Below, one piece after another: positions 25,500-33,475 of a stretch of 64,000 nt of DNA. A program made the position numbers and the translations under genes. Within the stretch, counting starts at the first letter, position 1. Every line of letters starts with the position of its first letter. Source of the stretch: Polyangiaceae bacterium. GTDB lineage: Bacteria > Myxococcota_A > Polyangia > Polyangiales > Polyangiaceae. Where the stretch lies: NCBI GenBank assembly GCA_020633205.1, contig JACKEB010000010.1, positions 1,178,001 to 1,242,000 on the forward strand. Direction: 5' to 3'. The notes beneath the pieces are model-generated. The model ran no database searches, had not been told where the DNA came from, and worked only from the letters and a program-made list of their open reading frames with translations.

Positions 25500-26363
25500 T
25501 CAGTTGCAACGCCAGCTGTCGTTCAGGCAAATGCAGCCGCCACCCATGTACCCGCAGAACGTGTTCGCAGGCACAGCACTGCAGTCGTCGTTGTTCATCG
25601 GGCGATCCGTGGGGCAATCGCTGGAGTTCGTCCCACCACCGCAGGTCCAGATGTTGTTGCCAGGGCCAGGCGGGTTGATGCAGCTGCAACGGGTACTCGA
25701 GAAGTCGCAGGCGAGACCAACGGTGTCGCACTGATCGCCGTTCGACGGTTGAGTCCCTGGGCAGCTGCCGCAAGACCACTCCGCCATCTGCTGTCCGCCG
25801 CCGCCACCCGTGCGCTGACACGAGCACTGATTCCCTCCGTAGCTGCAGCTGATGCCTTGATCGGTGCAACTGTCGCCATCGCTAGGCTCCGTGCCGGGAC
25901 ACATCGCGCAGTTCCAGGTCAGGCCGTTCGGGCCACCCCCTGCACAAGCACAGCTGTTCTGACCGTAGTTGCACGTCAGGTTGAACTGCATGCACGTATC
26001 GCCGTCGCTGGGCTCCGCCGTGGGGCAGTTCGTCGGGTTCCCGCCGGAGCCACCGGTTCCGCCTGTCGCGCCTCCACTGCCGCCGGTCGCTGCGCCGGCG
26101 CTACCCGCTGTTCCGCTGCCACCCGTCGCGCCCGCGCCCGCTGAGCCACCGCTCGTCCCGCCGCTACCGGCGCTGCTGCCGCCACTGCCTGCGTTGCCCG
26201 CGCTGCTGCCGCCCGTGCCACCGCTAGCTGCGTTGCCGCCCGTGCCACCGCTGCCGTTGTTCTCACGGCCTGCAGTATCGGTTTCGCTGTCGCCGCCACA
26301 CGCGGTCATCAATCCAACGCTGGCGCCCAATGCGACCACACCCAACCAAGTCAAGCTCCTCAT
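25500..26363 (-). CDS. Cys-rich repeat lipoprotein with Gly/Ser/Ala spacer
   Basis: The 287-residue protein has a lipobox (GVVALGASVGLMTACGGD), then about 75 residues of Gly, Ser, Ala, Thr and Asn, and then four modules of about 40 residues. Each begins with CP and a turn such as TEPSDGDSC, has an inner C-x-Y-G-x-x-x-CxC cluster and ends WxC (for example CPGTEPSDGDSC ... CSYGGNQCSC). Six Cys per module suggest disulfide-stabilised mini-domains exposed beyond the outer membrane on a flexible stalk. Such proteins are frequent in Polyangia; their binding partners are not known. It shares a bidirectional terminator with the cytochrome gene. Confidence 0.82.
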   Translation of the reverse strand: MRSLTWLGVVALGASVGLMTACGGDSETDTAGRENNGSGGTGGNAASGGTGGSSAGNAGSGGSSAGSGGTSGGSAGAGATGGSGTAGSAGAATGGSGGATGGTGGSGGNPTNCPTAEPSDGDTCMQFNLTCNYGQNSCACAGGGPNGLTWNCAMCPGTEPSDGDSCTDQGISCSYGGNQCSCQRTGGGGGQQMAEWSCGSCPGTQPSNGDQCDTVGLACDFSSTRCSCINPPGPGNNIWTCGGGTNSSDCPTDRPMNNDDCSAVPANTFCGYMGGGCICLNDSWRCN

Positions 26364-26697
26364 TACCCATCCTCCTTTGTGCGCGACGCTCGCGCGCCCG
26401 GCAGGTTACGTCTGCGTGAGTGGGGGTGTCAGCTGCGGGTTATGCACTTGTCCGTGCGGATTTCGCCGCACGAGAGTCGTGCTATTTTTCCCGATAATTC
26501 ACGCTGACGCCGGCGCGGGTGAGCGTCGCATCTACACGTTGAACGTTAGTTTCCAGCCCTGGCGAATCCTGCTTGGCTTGGCCTTTGTTGGCTGAGTCGG
26601 ACGCGATCTCTCGAGGCCGTATTGCAGCCCACCCAAGCATGAACTTCTTCAGCGTGATCGTCGGCGCGCTAGTCGGGTGACGCCCGTCAGGTGAGCA
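26364..26697. other. Intergenic region without recognised gene
   Basis: This 334 bp lies upstream of the Cys-rich lipoprotein and downstream of the small membrane protein at 26698. It has an AT-richer patch (GCTATTTTTCCCGATAATTC near 26480) that could carry the lipoprotein promoter. The open frame across it on the plus strand is the antisense of the Gly/Ser spacer and is not a gene. Confidence 0.5.
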
Positions 26698-27063
26698 TCA
26701 CTGGTTGCTCGCAAGCCCCGAATCACGCAGCTCGTCCGAGCTGTACCAGCGCTGGTCCCGCACGCGGTATTCGAAGTACTCGTCGCCGCGCACGTGGTAC
26801 CCCACGGCACAGTTCTCTCGATCGTAGTAGAGGCAGACCTTGGAAGTGGGGCACAGCTGACGCTCCGCGATGGTCTCGAGCTCCTCGTGGGTGGGACAGT
26901 AGCCGCTGGTGCGTTCGATCGCTGTGACCTCAGCGATGAAGCGAGCCGCGTAACGATCGTCGGCGCGGTTGCGCAGCGGCTTACGGAGGAAGATCACGAG
27001 TCCTGACGAGAACAGCCCGAGCACCAGGACGCCAACCAAACCGAACAGCACCCGCCCCGCCAT
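26698..27063 (-). CDS. Small membrane-anchored hypothetical protein
   Basis: The 121-residue protein starts MAGRVLFGLVGVLVLGLFSSGLVIF, one membrane helix at about 5-26, then a basic stretch (RKPLRNRADDRY) and a soluble domain containing SGYCPTHEELETIAERQLCPTSKVCLYYDRENCAVGYHV with four Cys. The domain looks pilin-like in size, but I see no prepilin cleavage motif. I chose ATG 27063 because AGGTG precedes it; GTG 27069 is the alternative. It is divergent from the lyase gene at 27321. Function unknown. Confidence 0.6.
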   Translation of the reverse strand: MAGRVLFGLVGVLVLGLFSSGLVIFLRKPLRNRADDRYAARFIAEVTAIERTSGYCPTHEELETIAERQLCPTSKVCLYYDRENCAVGYHVRGDEYFEYRVRDQRWYSSDELRDSGLASNQ

Positions 27064-27107
27064 CCGCACCTAGACAAGAGCTGCGCTCGAGGGTTCCTTG
27101 CGGGGCG

Positions 27108-27137
27108 CGTTTACACCCAACGAGCCGCGTGTAAACG
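27108..27137. promoter_or_regulatory. Inverted repeat upstream of lyase gene
   Basis: Nine-base arms CGTTTACAC and GTGTAAACG are separated by 12 bp, a spacing suited to a dimeric helix-turn-helix regulator. It lies between the divergent small membrane protein (27063) and the lyase (27321). A direct repeat TCCCAGCAA occurs at 27154 and again at 27178. No regulator gene is next to it. Confidence 0.5.
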
Positions 27138-27320
27138 TGCCGAACGAGGGAAATCCCAGCAAATCGTCGTGGGTTTGTCCCAGCAAGCCAAGCGTTTCGG
27201 CTGCTCGCGACACATCGCGTCAGAAGTGGTAACACTCCGCCGGCAGCCTGCTGCCCTGTTTCGGCCGCGAAGTGCTCTGTGCATGACCCGCGGCAGCCCG
27301 AGTCCGAGGAGATTTTCCAC

Positions 27321-28370
27321 ATGAGAAGTGCCAAAGATTTCTTCCAGCCGTTGGCCATCGGAGCTCCCCAGCCCCTGCGGGAGGTGCCGTTTCGCCCGTC
27401 GCGAATGATCCACTTCTTCGACCCAAGCAACCCGAAGATGGCCGCGAAGGTTCCGGACATCGCGCCCCAGGTCGACGTGCTGCTCGGCAACCTGGAGGAC
27501 GCCGTCTCCGCGGATCGCAAGGAGGCCGCTCGCGAAGGTCTGATCGAGATCGCGAAGAAGACCGACTTCGGTGACACCCAGCTGTGGACACGCATCAACA
27601 GCTTGGACAGCCCTTGGTGTCTTGATGACCTGCTGCGCTTGGTTGGGGAAATCGGCGACAAGCTGGACGTGATCATGGTGCCCAAGGTCCAGGGCCCCTG
27701 GGACATCTACTACGTCGATCAGCTCCTCGCGCAGCTCGAGGCCAAACACGGCCTGAAGGAGCCGCTGCTCATCCACGCGATCCTCGAGACGGCGACGGGC
27801 GTGAACCACGTCGAGGAAATCGCTGCCGCCAGCCCGCGCATGCAAGGCCTCAGCCTCGGTCCCGCGGACCTCGCCGCTTCTCGCCGCATGAAGACCACCC
27901 GCGTCGGCGGTGGGCACCCCGGGTACCTTGTCCGCGCGGATCCAAACGCCGAGAATCCTGACGCACCTCGCGCGACGGCCCAGCAAGACCTGTGGCACTA
28001 CACGATGGCGCGCATGGTCGACGCGTGCGCGGCCAACGGCATCCTCCCCTACTACGGCCCATTCGGCGACATCGCTGACGTGGTCGCCTGCGAAGACCAG
28101 TTCCGCAACGCGTTCCTCATGGGCTGTGTTGGCGCCTGGTCGCTGCACCCGAAGCAGATCGCCATCGCGCGCAACGTCTTCAGCCCCCCGGCGGACGAGG
28201 TGCTCTGGGCACGCAAGGTGATCGACGCCATGGGCGACGGCACCGGCGCAGTGATGATCGACGGCAAGATGCAAGACGACGCCACCGTGAAGCAGTGCAA
28301 GGTGATGGTCGAGCTAGCCAAGCTCATCGCCACCCGCGATCCGGAGATGAAGGCCGCCTACGGCTTCTAG
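27321..28370 (+). CDS. mcl: HpcH/HpaI-family lyase, malyl-CoA lyase-like
   Basis: The 349-residue protein from ATG 27321 (GAGGAG upstream) is a citrate-lyase-beta/HpcH family TIM-barrel enzyme. Supporting motifs are FFDPSNPKMAAKVPDI, LLGNLEDAVSADRKEAAREG (metal/CoA-site Glu-Asp), TRINSLDSPW, VPKVQGPWDIYYVDQL, ILETATGVNHVEEIA and AWSLHPKQIAIARNVF. The long form with GLSLGPADLAASRRMK matches L-malyl-CoA/beta-methylmalyl-CoA lyases better than citrate lyase beta. It would cleave malyl-CoA to glyoxylate and acetyl-CoA, or run in reverse. No other glyoxylate or 3-hydroxypropionate pathway gene is in the window. Confidence 0.82.
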   Translation: MRSAKDFFQPLAIGAPQPLREVPFRPSRMIHFFDPSNPKMAAKVPDIAPQVDVLLGNLEDAVSADRKEAAREGLIEIAKKTDFGDTQLWTRINSLDSPWCLDDLLRLVGEIGDKLDVIMVPKVQGPWDIYYVDQLLAQLEAKHGLKEPLLIHAILETATGVNHVEEIAAASPRMQGLSLGPADLAASRRMKTTRVGGGHPGYLVRADPNAENPDAPRATAQQDLWHYTMARMVDACAANGILPYYGPFGDIADVVACEDQFRNAFLMGCVGAWSLHPKQIAIARNVFSPPADEVLWARKVIDAMGDGTGAVMIDGKMQDDATVKQCKVMVELAKLIATRDPEMKAAYGF

Positions 28371-28385
28371 TCCAACTGCAGATCG

Positions 28386-28886
28386 CTACTCAGAGCCTCG
28401 GCGTGGACTTCCGCGTCGGGGCTCTTCTGCATCGAGCTGCAGTGGCTTGTCTGCGTAAAACCGCACGGAAACAGCACAGTCAGCAGCGTCGTCCACACTC
28501 AGCACCAGCGACTCCCCAGCGTCGTCTTCGGACATCGCCTCGACGGGTGCTGCAGTCCCAGCACACACGAAGAAGCCTTCGACAATCACCCTTCCAGCGA
28601 CGCGGTACGCGTAGTAGCGCCGCTTGTAGCCGCCAATTTTGGGGGTGAGGCGCGCCAGGTGCCGCTGCGTCATCCGCTCCCCCAACCGCAGCTCAAACGC
28701 CTGGACCGCAGCGCGAGGCACCTCGACGAAGTCTTTGCAGAGCGCATCCGGGTCGAGATCGCAATACGCTCGCATCTGATCTGGGGGCAACAGCTCGACC
28801 TGGTTGGGGAGCTCCGGCGCGGTTGCAGGCCGCGTACAACCCAAGACGAGCAGCAAGATCGGTGGCCAAACCTGCTTCACGCGCAT
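28386..28886 (-). CDS. Hypothetical lipoprotein, 166 aa
   Basis: From ATG 28886 the protein begins MRVKQVWPPILLLVLGCTRP, a clear lipobox, and continues with a soluble domain containing MRAYCDLDPDALCKDFVEVPRAAVQ, RRYYAYRVAGRVIVEGFFVC and four or more Cys. The C-terminus repeats RRGS (PRRGSPRRGSE). I do not recognise the family. The conserved-looking segment PKIGGYKRRYYAYRV is encoded across a copy of the G-rich motif at 28637-28656. It converges on the lyase with a 15 bp gap. Confidence 0.6.
   Translation of the reverse strand: MRVKQVWPPILLLVLGCTRPATAPELPNQVELLPPDQMRAYCDLDPDALCKDFVEVPRAAVQAFELRLGERMTQRHLARLTPKIGGYKRRYYAYRVAGRVIVEGFFVCAGTAAPVEAMSEDDAGESLVLSVDDAADCAVSVRFYADKPLQLDAEEPRRGSPRRGSE
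28393..28424 (+). terminator. Possible lyase terminator hairpin overlapping a coding end
   Basis: A 13-bp RNA stem with three G-U pairs and a GACTTC loop can form 22 bp after the lyase stop, followed by TTCTGC. It falls inside the last codons of the convergent lipoprotein, where it encodes the RRGS repeat, so the symmetry may be a by-product of that repeat. Confidence 0.35.
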
Positions 28887-29091
28887 CAGACACCCGAGGC
28901 TCGAGCGACTTTGGCTGAGGCTCGGCACAGCCGCCGCTTCGCCTCCGCAATGTCGCGGAAACTCTCGCTTCAGCGCAACTCGCGTCGCCACGGGAAGCTG
29001 ACTTGCTTCCCTTCGGGGCGCGTGAGATCTTGGTCGCGGGGAGAGCGCGCTGACGCGCAGGGAGGCGACGCCTCACGCAGCCGGGATAGCC

Positions 29092-30990
29092 ATGAGCTCT
29101 AGATCCGACGACCTAGCGACCGCGAACACCATCGCGAGCCTGCCGCTCTCCCAGCGCAAGAGCGAGTTCGACGATGTCGTCCCGGACATCCCCGGCTACA
29201 CCATCCTCGAGGAACTAGGCCGCGGCGGCATGGGCGTCGTGTATCGCGCCAGACAGGATGCCTTGGGCCGAGAAGTCGCGCTGAAGATGGTCCTCGAGTC
29301 CCACGCTCAAGGCGAGAGCCGCGTACGATTCCTTGCGGAAGCTGAGGCCGTGGCGCGTTTCCATCACCCCAACATCGTACAGATTTACGAGATCGGCGAG
29401 GTGCAGGGGCGACCCTTCTTTTCGCTGGAGTACGTCGCTGGCGGCAACCTGGAGGAGCAACTCGCGGAGCGACCCACGGAGTGGAAAGAAGCCGCGGAGA
29501 TGCTCGTCCTGCTGGCCAAGGCGGTTCACGCCGCTCACCAGAACGGCATCGTGCATCGCGATCTGAAGCCCGCGAATGTGTTGCTGGAGAAGAACAGGAA
29601 CCCGAAGATCACCGACTTCGGAATCGCCCGCCGACTCGATGCGGACCGCCAAACCAAGACCGGCAACATCCTGGGTACGCCGAGCTACATGGCTCCCGAG
29701 CAGGCCCTGGGAAAGAACGACGAGATCGGCCCTGCTGCGGACATCTACTCCCTGGGCGCGATGCTCTACGACATGCTCACTGGGCGACCGCCCTTTGAGG
29801 CCGCCACGACGCTGGATACGCTGATGCAAGCGGTGACCCGCGATCCGATCCCGCCTCGCATGCTCCAGCCGTCGATCCCCCTAGACATCGACGTCATCTG
29901 CCTGAAGTGCCTAGAAAAGAAGCCAGAGCGGCGCTACGCGTCGGCCGAGGCGCTGGCGGACGATCTGCAGCGCCTGCTCCGCGGGGAACCAATCCACGCG
30001 CGGCCCATCGGTCGCCTGGAGCGTGCCCTGCGTTGGTCGAAGCGCAAGCCCGCCCTCGCAACACTGATGGCGGTCAGTGTGGTTGCGCTCGTCGCACTGA
30101 TCACGACTGGAGGCTGGTTTACGCGCAAGCTGCAAGTCGAGCTCAAGGCCACCGAGGCAGCGCGAGCCGATGCCGCAGCCGCGCGAAACCAGCTTCAAAT
30201 GCGGCTCGTGCGCACCAAGGCAGACAGCATAAACAGTGATCTGCTGCAGCTCTCGGGGGTCCCAAAGACGCTGGCGGCCGTGCTGTCGACACGCGACGGC
30301 TGGACGGAAACTCAGATCAACGACCTGCTGACCAAGAGCCTGAAGCAAGAAGCCCACATCTTCGGCATGGCGGTCGCGTTCGAGCCTGAGCAATTCGCCA
30401 AAGAGACCCCGGACTTTTGCGCCTACGTCTTTCGCGACGACGACCAGCTCAAGCTGAAGCAGCTGCTTCCGCCGGAGTACACGCCCATTTACCGCGAGTG
30501 GGACTGGTACAAGAACGCCAAGTCCGGCGGGAGCTGGAGCAAGCCGTACGTCGACGAGGGCGGCGGCAACATTCCGATGGTGACCTTCTCCGTCCCCATC
30601 GAGCGGACAGGCAAACGGATTGGCGTCGTGACCGCCGACCTGTCGCTGGACTACTTTCGCGCACTCAACGAATCGCTGAAAGAGTCGGACTTGGGCGGCA
30701 CCTCCTACGCGATGGTTGTGACCTCCGACGGCACCATCGTGAGTCACCCCAAAGACAAGTGGCGTTTCCCCTCGGAATCGTCCACCAACGCTCGCCCCAA
30801 GGACGATGCAGTACTCGTCGCTTGGGAGCGTGCGCTGAGTGGTGAGGAAGGCCGGGCCCTCGGCAGCGACCTCACCAACGGCGAGCCGGCGGAGCTGCTC
30901 TTCGCGCCGGTACGCTCAGCCAACTGGTCCTGTGTCGCGGTCGTGCCGCAACAAGCGCCCATGCTGCAACCCGCTGCTGCAGAGCGCTAG
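29092..30990 (+). CDS. Ser/Thr protein kinase with extracytoplasmic dCache-type sensor
   Basis: The 632-residue kinase has GRGGMGVVYRA at 43-53, ATP lysine Lys65, HRDLKPAN at 155-162, DFG at 175-177 and GTPSYMAPEQ. The stretch CLKCLEKKPERRYASAEALADDL is typical of planctomycete/myxobacterial kinases. One membrane helix lies at about 321-343, followed by a coiled-coil-like segment and a C-terminal domain of about 270 residues with EWDWYKNAKSGGSWSKPYVD, PMVTFSVPI, IGVVTADLSLDYF and YAMVVTSDGTIVSHP, the dCache ligand-binding pattern found in chemoreceptors. It therefore joins an extracellular small-molecule sensor to a cytoplasmic Ser/Thr kinase. No second helix follows the sensor. Confidence 0.9.
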   Translation: MSSRSDDLATANTIASLPLSQRKSEFDDVVPDIPGYTILEELGRGGMGVVYRARQDALGREVALKMVLESHAQGESRVRFLAEAEAVARFHHPNIVQIYEIGEVQGRPFFSLEYVAGGNLEEQLAERPTEWKEAAEMLVLLAKAVHAAHQNGIVHRDLKPANVLLEKNRNPKITDFGIARRLDADRQTKTGNILGTPSYMAPEQALGKNDEIGPAADIYSLGAMLYDMLTGRPPFEAATTLDTLMQAVTRDPIPPRMLQPSIPLDIDVICLKCLEKKPERRYASAEALADDLQRLLRGEPIHARPIGRLERALRWSKRKPALATLMAVSVVALVALITTGGWFTRKLQVELKATEAARADAAAARNQLQMRLVRTKADSINSDLLQLSGVPKTLAAVLSTRDGWTETQINDLLTKSLKQEAHIFGMAVAFEPEQFAKETPDFCAYVFRDDDQLKLKQLLPPEYTPIYREWDWYKNAKSGGSWSKPYVDEGGGNIPMVTFSVPIERTGKRIGVVTADLSLDYFRALNESLKESDLGGTSYAMVVTSDGTIVSHPKDKWRFPSESSTNARPKDDAVLVAWERALSGEEGRALGSDLTNGEPAELLFAPVRSANWSCVAVVPQQAPMLQPAAAER

Positions 30991-31043
30991 GTGCCGCGCG
31001 CCGAGCGGTCGCGTTGCCGCGCGGGTCCCAGCCGCGGAGCAGC

Positions 31044-31063
31044 GGCGCTCCTCTCCCCCAAAC
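31044..31063 (-). repeat. Copy of dispersed G-rich motif
   Basis: On the minus strand this reads TTTGGGGGAGAGGAGCGCC. It lies in the 196 bp between the dCache kinase stop and the start of the surface lipoprotein at 31187, about 125 bp upstream of that start. Confidence 0.5.
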
Positions 31064-31186
31064 GAAGATTGGGCTACGAACTGGCACGGCGCAGCTTGGC
31101 ACATCCAACGCACCGGAGTTTCCAGCTGTTTTGAAGGCGATTCGACCTTGAGAAGCTGGAACGCTGCTTGCACGCTGAACACGTTG

Positions 31187-33475
31187 ATGCGCTGCTTGAA
31201 GCCCCTGCCCTGGTTCGGCTTGCTGGTTCTGTTCGTGGGTTGCAACGGCCCCACCCCGACGACACCGGGCTCCACCGTTCTGCCTTTGAGCACCTCTGAG
31301 GCGGTTCCGCTGGACGCGACGGAGGTGATTGGCCCCGCCTACGCGGCAACCGGGATCATCGCTGGCGCGAACTCCCCGAGCGGCTACTTGCTCAGCTGGT
31401 GCCAGGACAACCAGCGCGTTGCCGCTCGCTACTCCCGCGACGGATCTCAGCTCGACGCTCCACCACAGCTGGTGTTCGAGACCTGCAGCTGGTCGCAGGT
31501 CGCGTTCGGAGACTCCGGCTACCTGATCGCTCAAGATGACGGCAGCGTACTTCAGGCGCGACCGATGAGCACCGATGGGAGCCTGGGCAATGCACAATCC
31601 GTCGCCTTCGACTTCAAGACGGAGTTTCAGCTAGTCTCAGGAACCGCTGGCTTCTTGCTCGGCTACACCACGTTGAGCGATCGCTTTGCGGTGCGGCGCC
31701 TCGCGAGCGACGGTTTGCCGCTCGATCGAACGCTCGTCGGCGACGATGACCGCGCCTGGCTGGCGAGCAATGGCAGCGACTATCTGGTGGCCTGGCGCTC
31801 GGGAGATCAACTCGTGGCAAAACGTTGCCCTGCGGATCAAGAGCTGGATCTAGCCGCCGCGACCGAGCTCGGCCCCTGGGTGGCGCCTATCCCGAAGCCG
31901 CAGATCGCCCTAGCGTTCATCGGCGACCGCCTGGTACTGAGCCGCGCCGGATATCGGGTCGAGCTGTTCGACTCCAGTCTCAGTCCGCTCGGCCCGATCG
32001 AGGAACTCACAGGAGTGATCCCGGCAGAGCACGCGGAGTACGATCCGTTCGGTGTCAATGACACGCGTGCAACCGTTCAAACGATCACCGCGCTTGGTGA
32101 TCGCGCGCTCCTGGCCTGGGCTGACGCTGACTCCAGCTTGAAGGCCGTGATCTTCGATCCGGTACTGGGCAAGTCCGTGGGCGCTCCCATCACCGTGACC
32201 GAATCCAGGGGCTTCAGCTGGAGGGTCAACTGGACTGTCACGAGCGCTGACGAACAGAGTCTGATCGTGTGGGATGGCTGGTCCGGCGAGAAGGCTCGAG
32301 TGTGGACGACCGGCATTGATTCCTCGGGGCAACTTGACGAGGCGCAGCCGCTGCTCGAGGGTCCCAACCAGCAGTTCATTCAGGCAGCGGTGGCCACGAA
32401 CCGAGGCGCACTCGCGACCTGGATGGAGTGGCGAGACGGCTCGTACCAGGCGTTCGCGCGTGGCGTATCTCCAGCGGGCGAGCCTCAAGGCGAGAGCCAC
32501 GAGGTGTTCGCCAGCACCACCGGCAAGGAAGAGCCGTTCATGGCGTGGTCGGGCACCCAGGCTCTTGCCGTCTGGAGCAAAGCTGGTGTCGGAACGAGCT
32601 GGCTGCTGCTCGAGGCGAGTGGTCAGCCCGTGGGTGAGCTGTTCTCGTCCACTGGGCGCTTTGCCAAGGGCGTCGCGAGCACTGGAGCGAGCTTCGTCAT
32701 CGCCGAGATGGATCCGCTCGACTTGAACCTGCGACTCGTCCTCTTGGGGCTGGATGGGCGCGTGGAGAAGCGGGTGCTGGCTGGGGCACATGCTTCAGCG
32801 AACTGCGGGCTTGGAGCGGACGACCAGTACCTCTTGGTGTGCCTGGAGTGGGACGAGCTGAATGTGCTGCGCTTCGATGACGACCTGGGGGTCGTGGGGT
32901 CGTCGGTCTCGAAGTTGCCCGATGAGCTTCGCTACACAACGGCGGATCGTGTCCGGCTCACACGGGGCGGCAGGGGCTACCTGCTGACGTTCAATATCTT
33001 CGACTTCACCTATGCGGCTCTGCTGAACTTGGACGGCACCTTGATCGGCGAACCCTTGGAGCTGGGGCAGCCTAGCTCAGTCAACGCCGCGTTCGATGGT
33101 TCCAGCTGGGTGCTCGCGCTCGGGAATCAGCTCGTGCGTCTCGATGGGAGCGACGAGCCCGAGCTGTTCGCCGTCGAGGACGCCGCGGGCGACACACCGG
33201 TGCTACTGACTCCGACCTGCAGCGGGAACGCACAGCTCTTCTATCAAACGGGAGACGACGTGAGCCGCGTCGTGACCAGTCGACTCAGCACTGGCGAGGC
33301 CCACGGCAGCTGCACGTCGGACGAGTACGCCCTCGGCGGCGGGGGCTGCAGCGTGCTCCCTCCTGGGAGCTCCGGGCGGGGCGTAGCCTGGCTCGCCCTG
33401 GGGGCGCTGGCCATCGCTCTCGGCAGGCGCAAGCGCCGCGCCTCCGCGCGGCGCCCCGCGCCCGCGGCTTACTGA
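31187..33475 (+). CDS. Surface lipoprotein with MYXO-CTERM-type sorting tail
   Basis: The 762-residue protein starts at ATG 31187 (MRCLKPLPWFGLLVLFVGC, lipobox). The body is a series of beta-rich units with repeats such as YLVAWRSGDQLVAKRC, ALLAWADADSSLKAVIFD, SLIVWDGWSGEKARVW and ALAVWSKAGVGTSWLLLE, likely beta-propeller blades. The last 40 residues have the tripartite MYXO-CTERM form: a Cys in GGGGCSVLPPGSSG, a hydrophobic helix (VAWLALGALAIAL) and an Arg-rich end (GRRKRRASARR). The tail is processed by myxobacterial sorting systems to place proteins on the surface. The open frame upstream of 31187 overlaps the kinase and is not used. Its stop overlaps the convergent gene by 7 bp. Confidence 0.85.
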   Translation: MRCLKPLPWFGLLVLFVGCNGPTPTTPGSTVLPLSTSEAVPLDATEVIGPAYAATGIIAGANSPSGYLLSWCQDNQRVAARYSRDGSQLDAPPQLVFETCSWSQVAFGDSGYLIAQDDGSVLQARPMSTDGSLGNAQSVAFDFKTEFQLVSGTAGFLLGYTTLSDRFAVRRLASDGLPLDRTLVGDDDRAWLASNGSDYLVAWRSGDQLVAKRCPADQELDLAAATELGPWVAPIPKPQIALAFIGDRLVLSRAGYRVELFDSSLSPLGPIEELTGVIPAEHAEYDPFGVNDTRATVQTITALGDRALLAWADADSSLKAVIFDPVLGKSVGAPITVTESRGFSWRVNWTVTSADEQSLIVWDGWSGEKARVWTTGIDSSGQLDEAQPLLEGPNQQFIQAAVATNRGALATWMEWRDGSYQAFARGVSPAGEPQGESHEVFASTTGKEEPFMAWSGTQALAVWSKAGVGTSWLLLEASGQPVGELFSSTGRFAKGVASTGASFVIAEMDPLDLNLRLVLLGLDGRVEKRVLAGAHASANCGLGADDQYLLVCLEWDELNVLRFDDDLGVVGSSVSKLPDELRYTTADRVRLTRGGRGYLLTFNIFDFTYAALLNLDGTLIGEPLELGQPSSVNAAFDGSSWVLALGNQLVRLDGSDEPELFAVEDAAGDTPVLLTPTCSGNAQLFYQTGDDVSRVVTSRLSTGEAHGSCTSDEYALGGGGCSVLPPGSSGRGVAWLALGALAIALGRRKRRASARRPAPAAY

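Noticed and set aside
25969..26595. Plus-strand Pro/Ala/Leu-rich frame over the Cys-rich lipoprotein
   Set aside because: The repetitive composition is the complement of the Gly/Ser/Ala spacer on the true strand.
27111..28274. Minus-strand open frame of 387 codons across the malyl-CoA-lyase gene
   Set aside because: It mirrors a well conserved enzyme gene; the translated residues match no family pattern.
30839..31186. N-terminal extension of the MYXO-CTERM lipoprotein
   Set aside because: It overlaps the end of the dCache kinase gene and would bury the lipobox.
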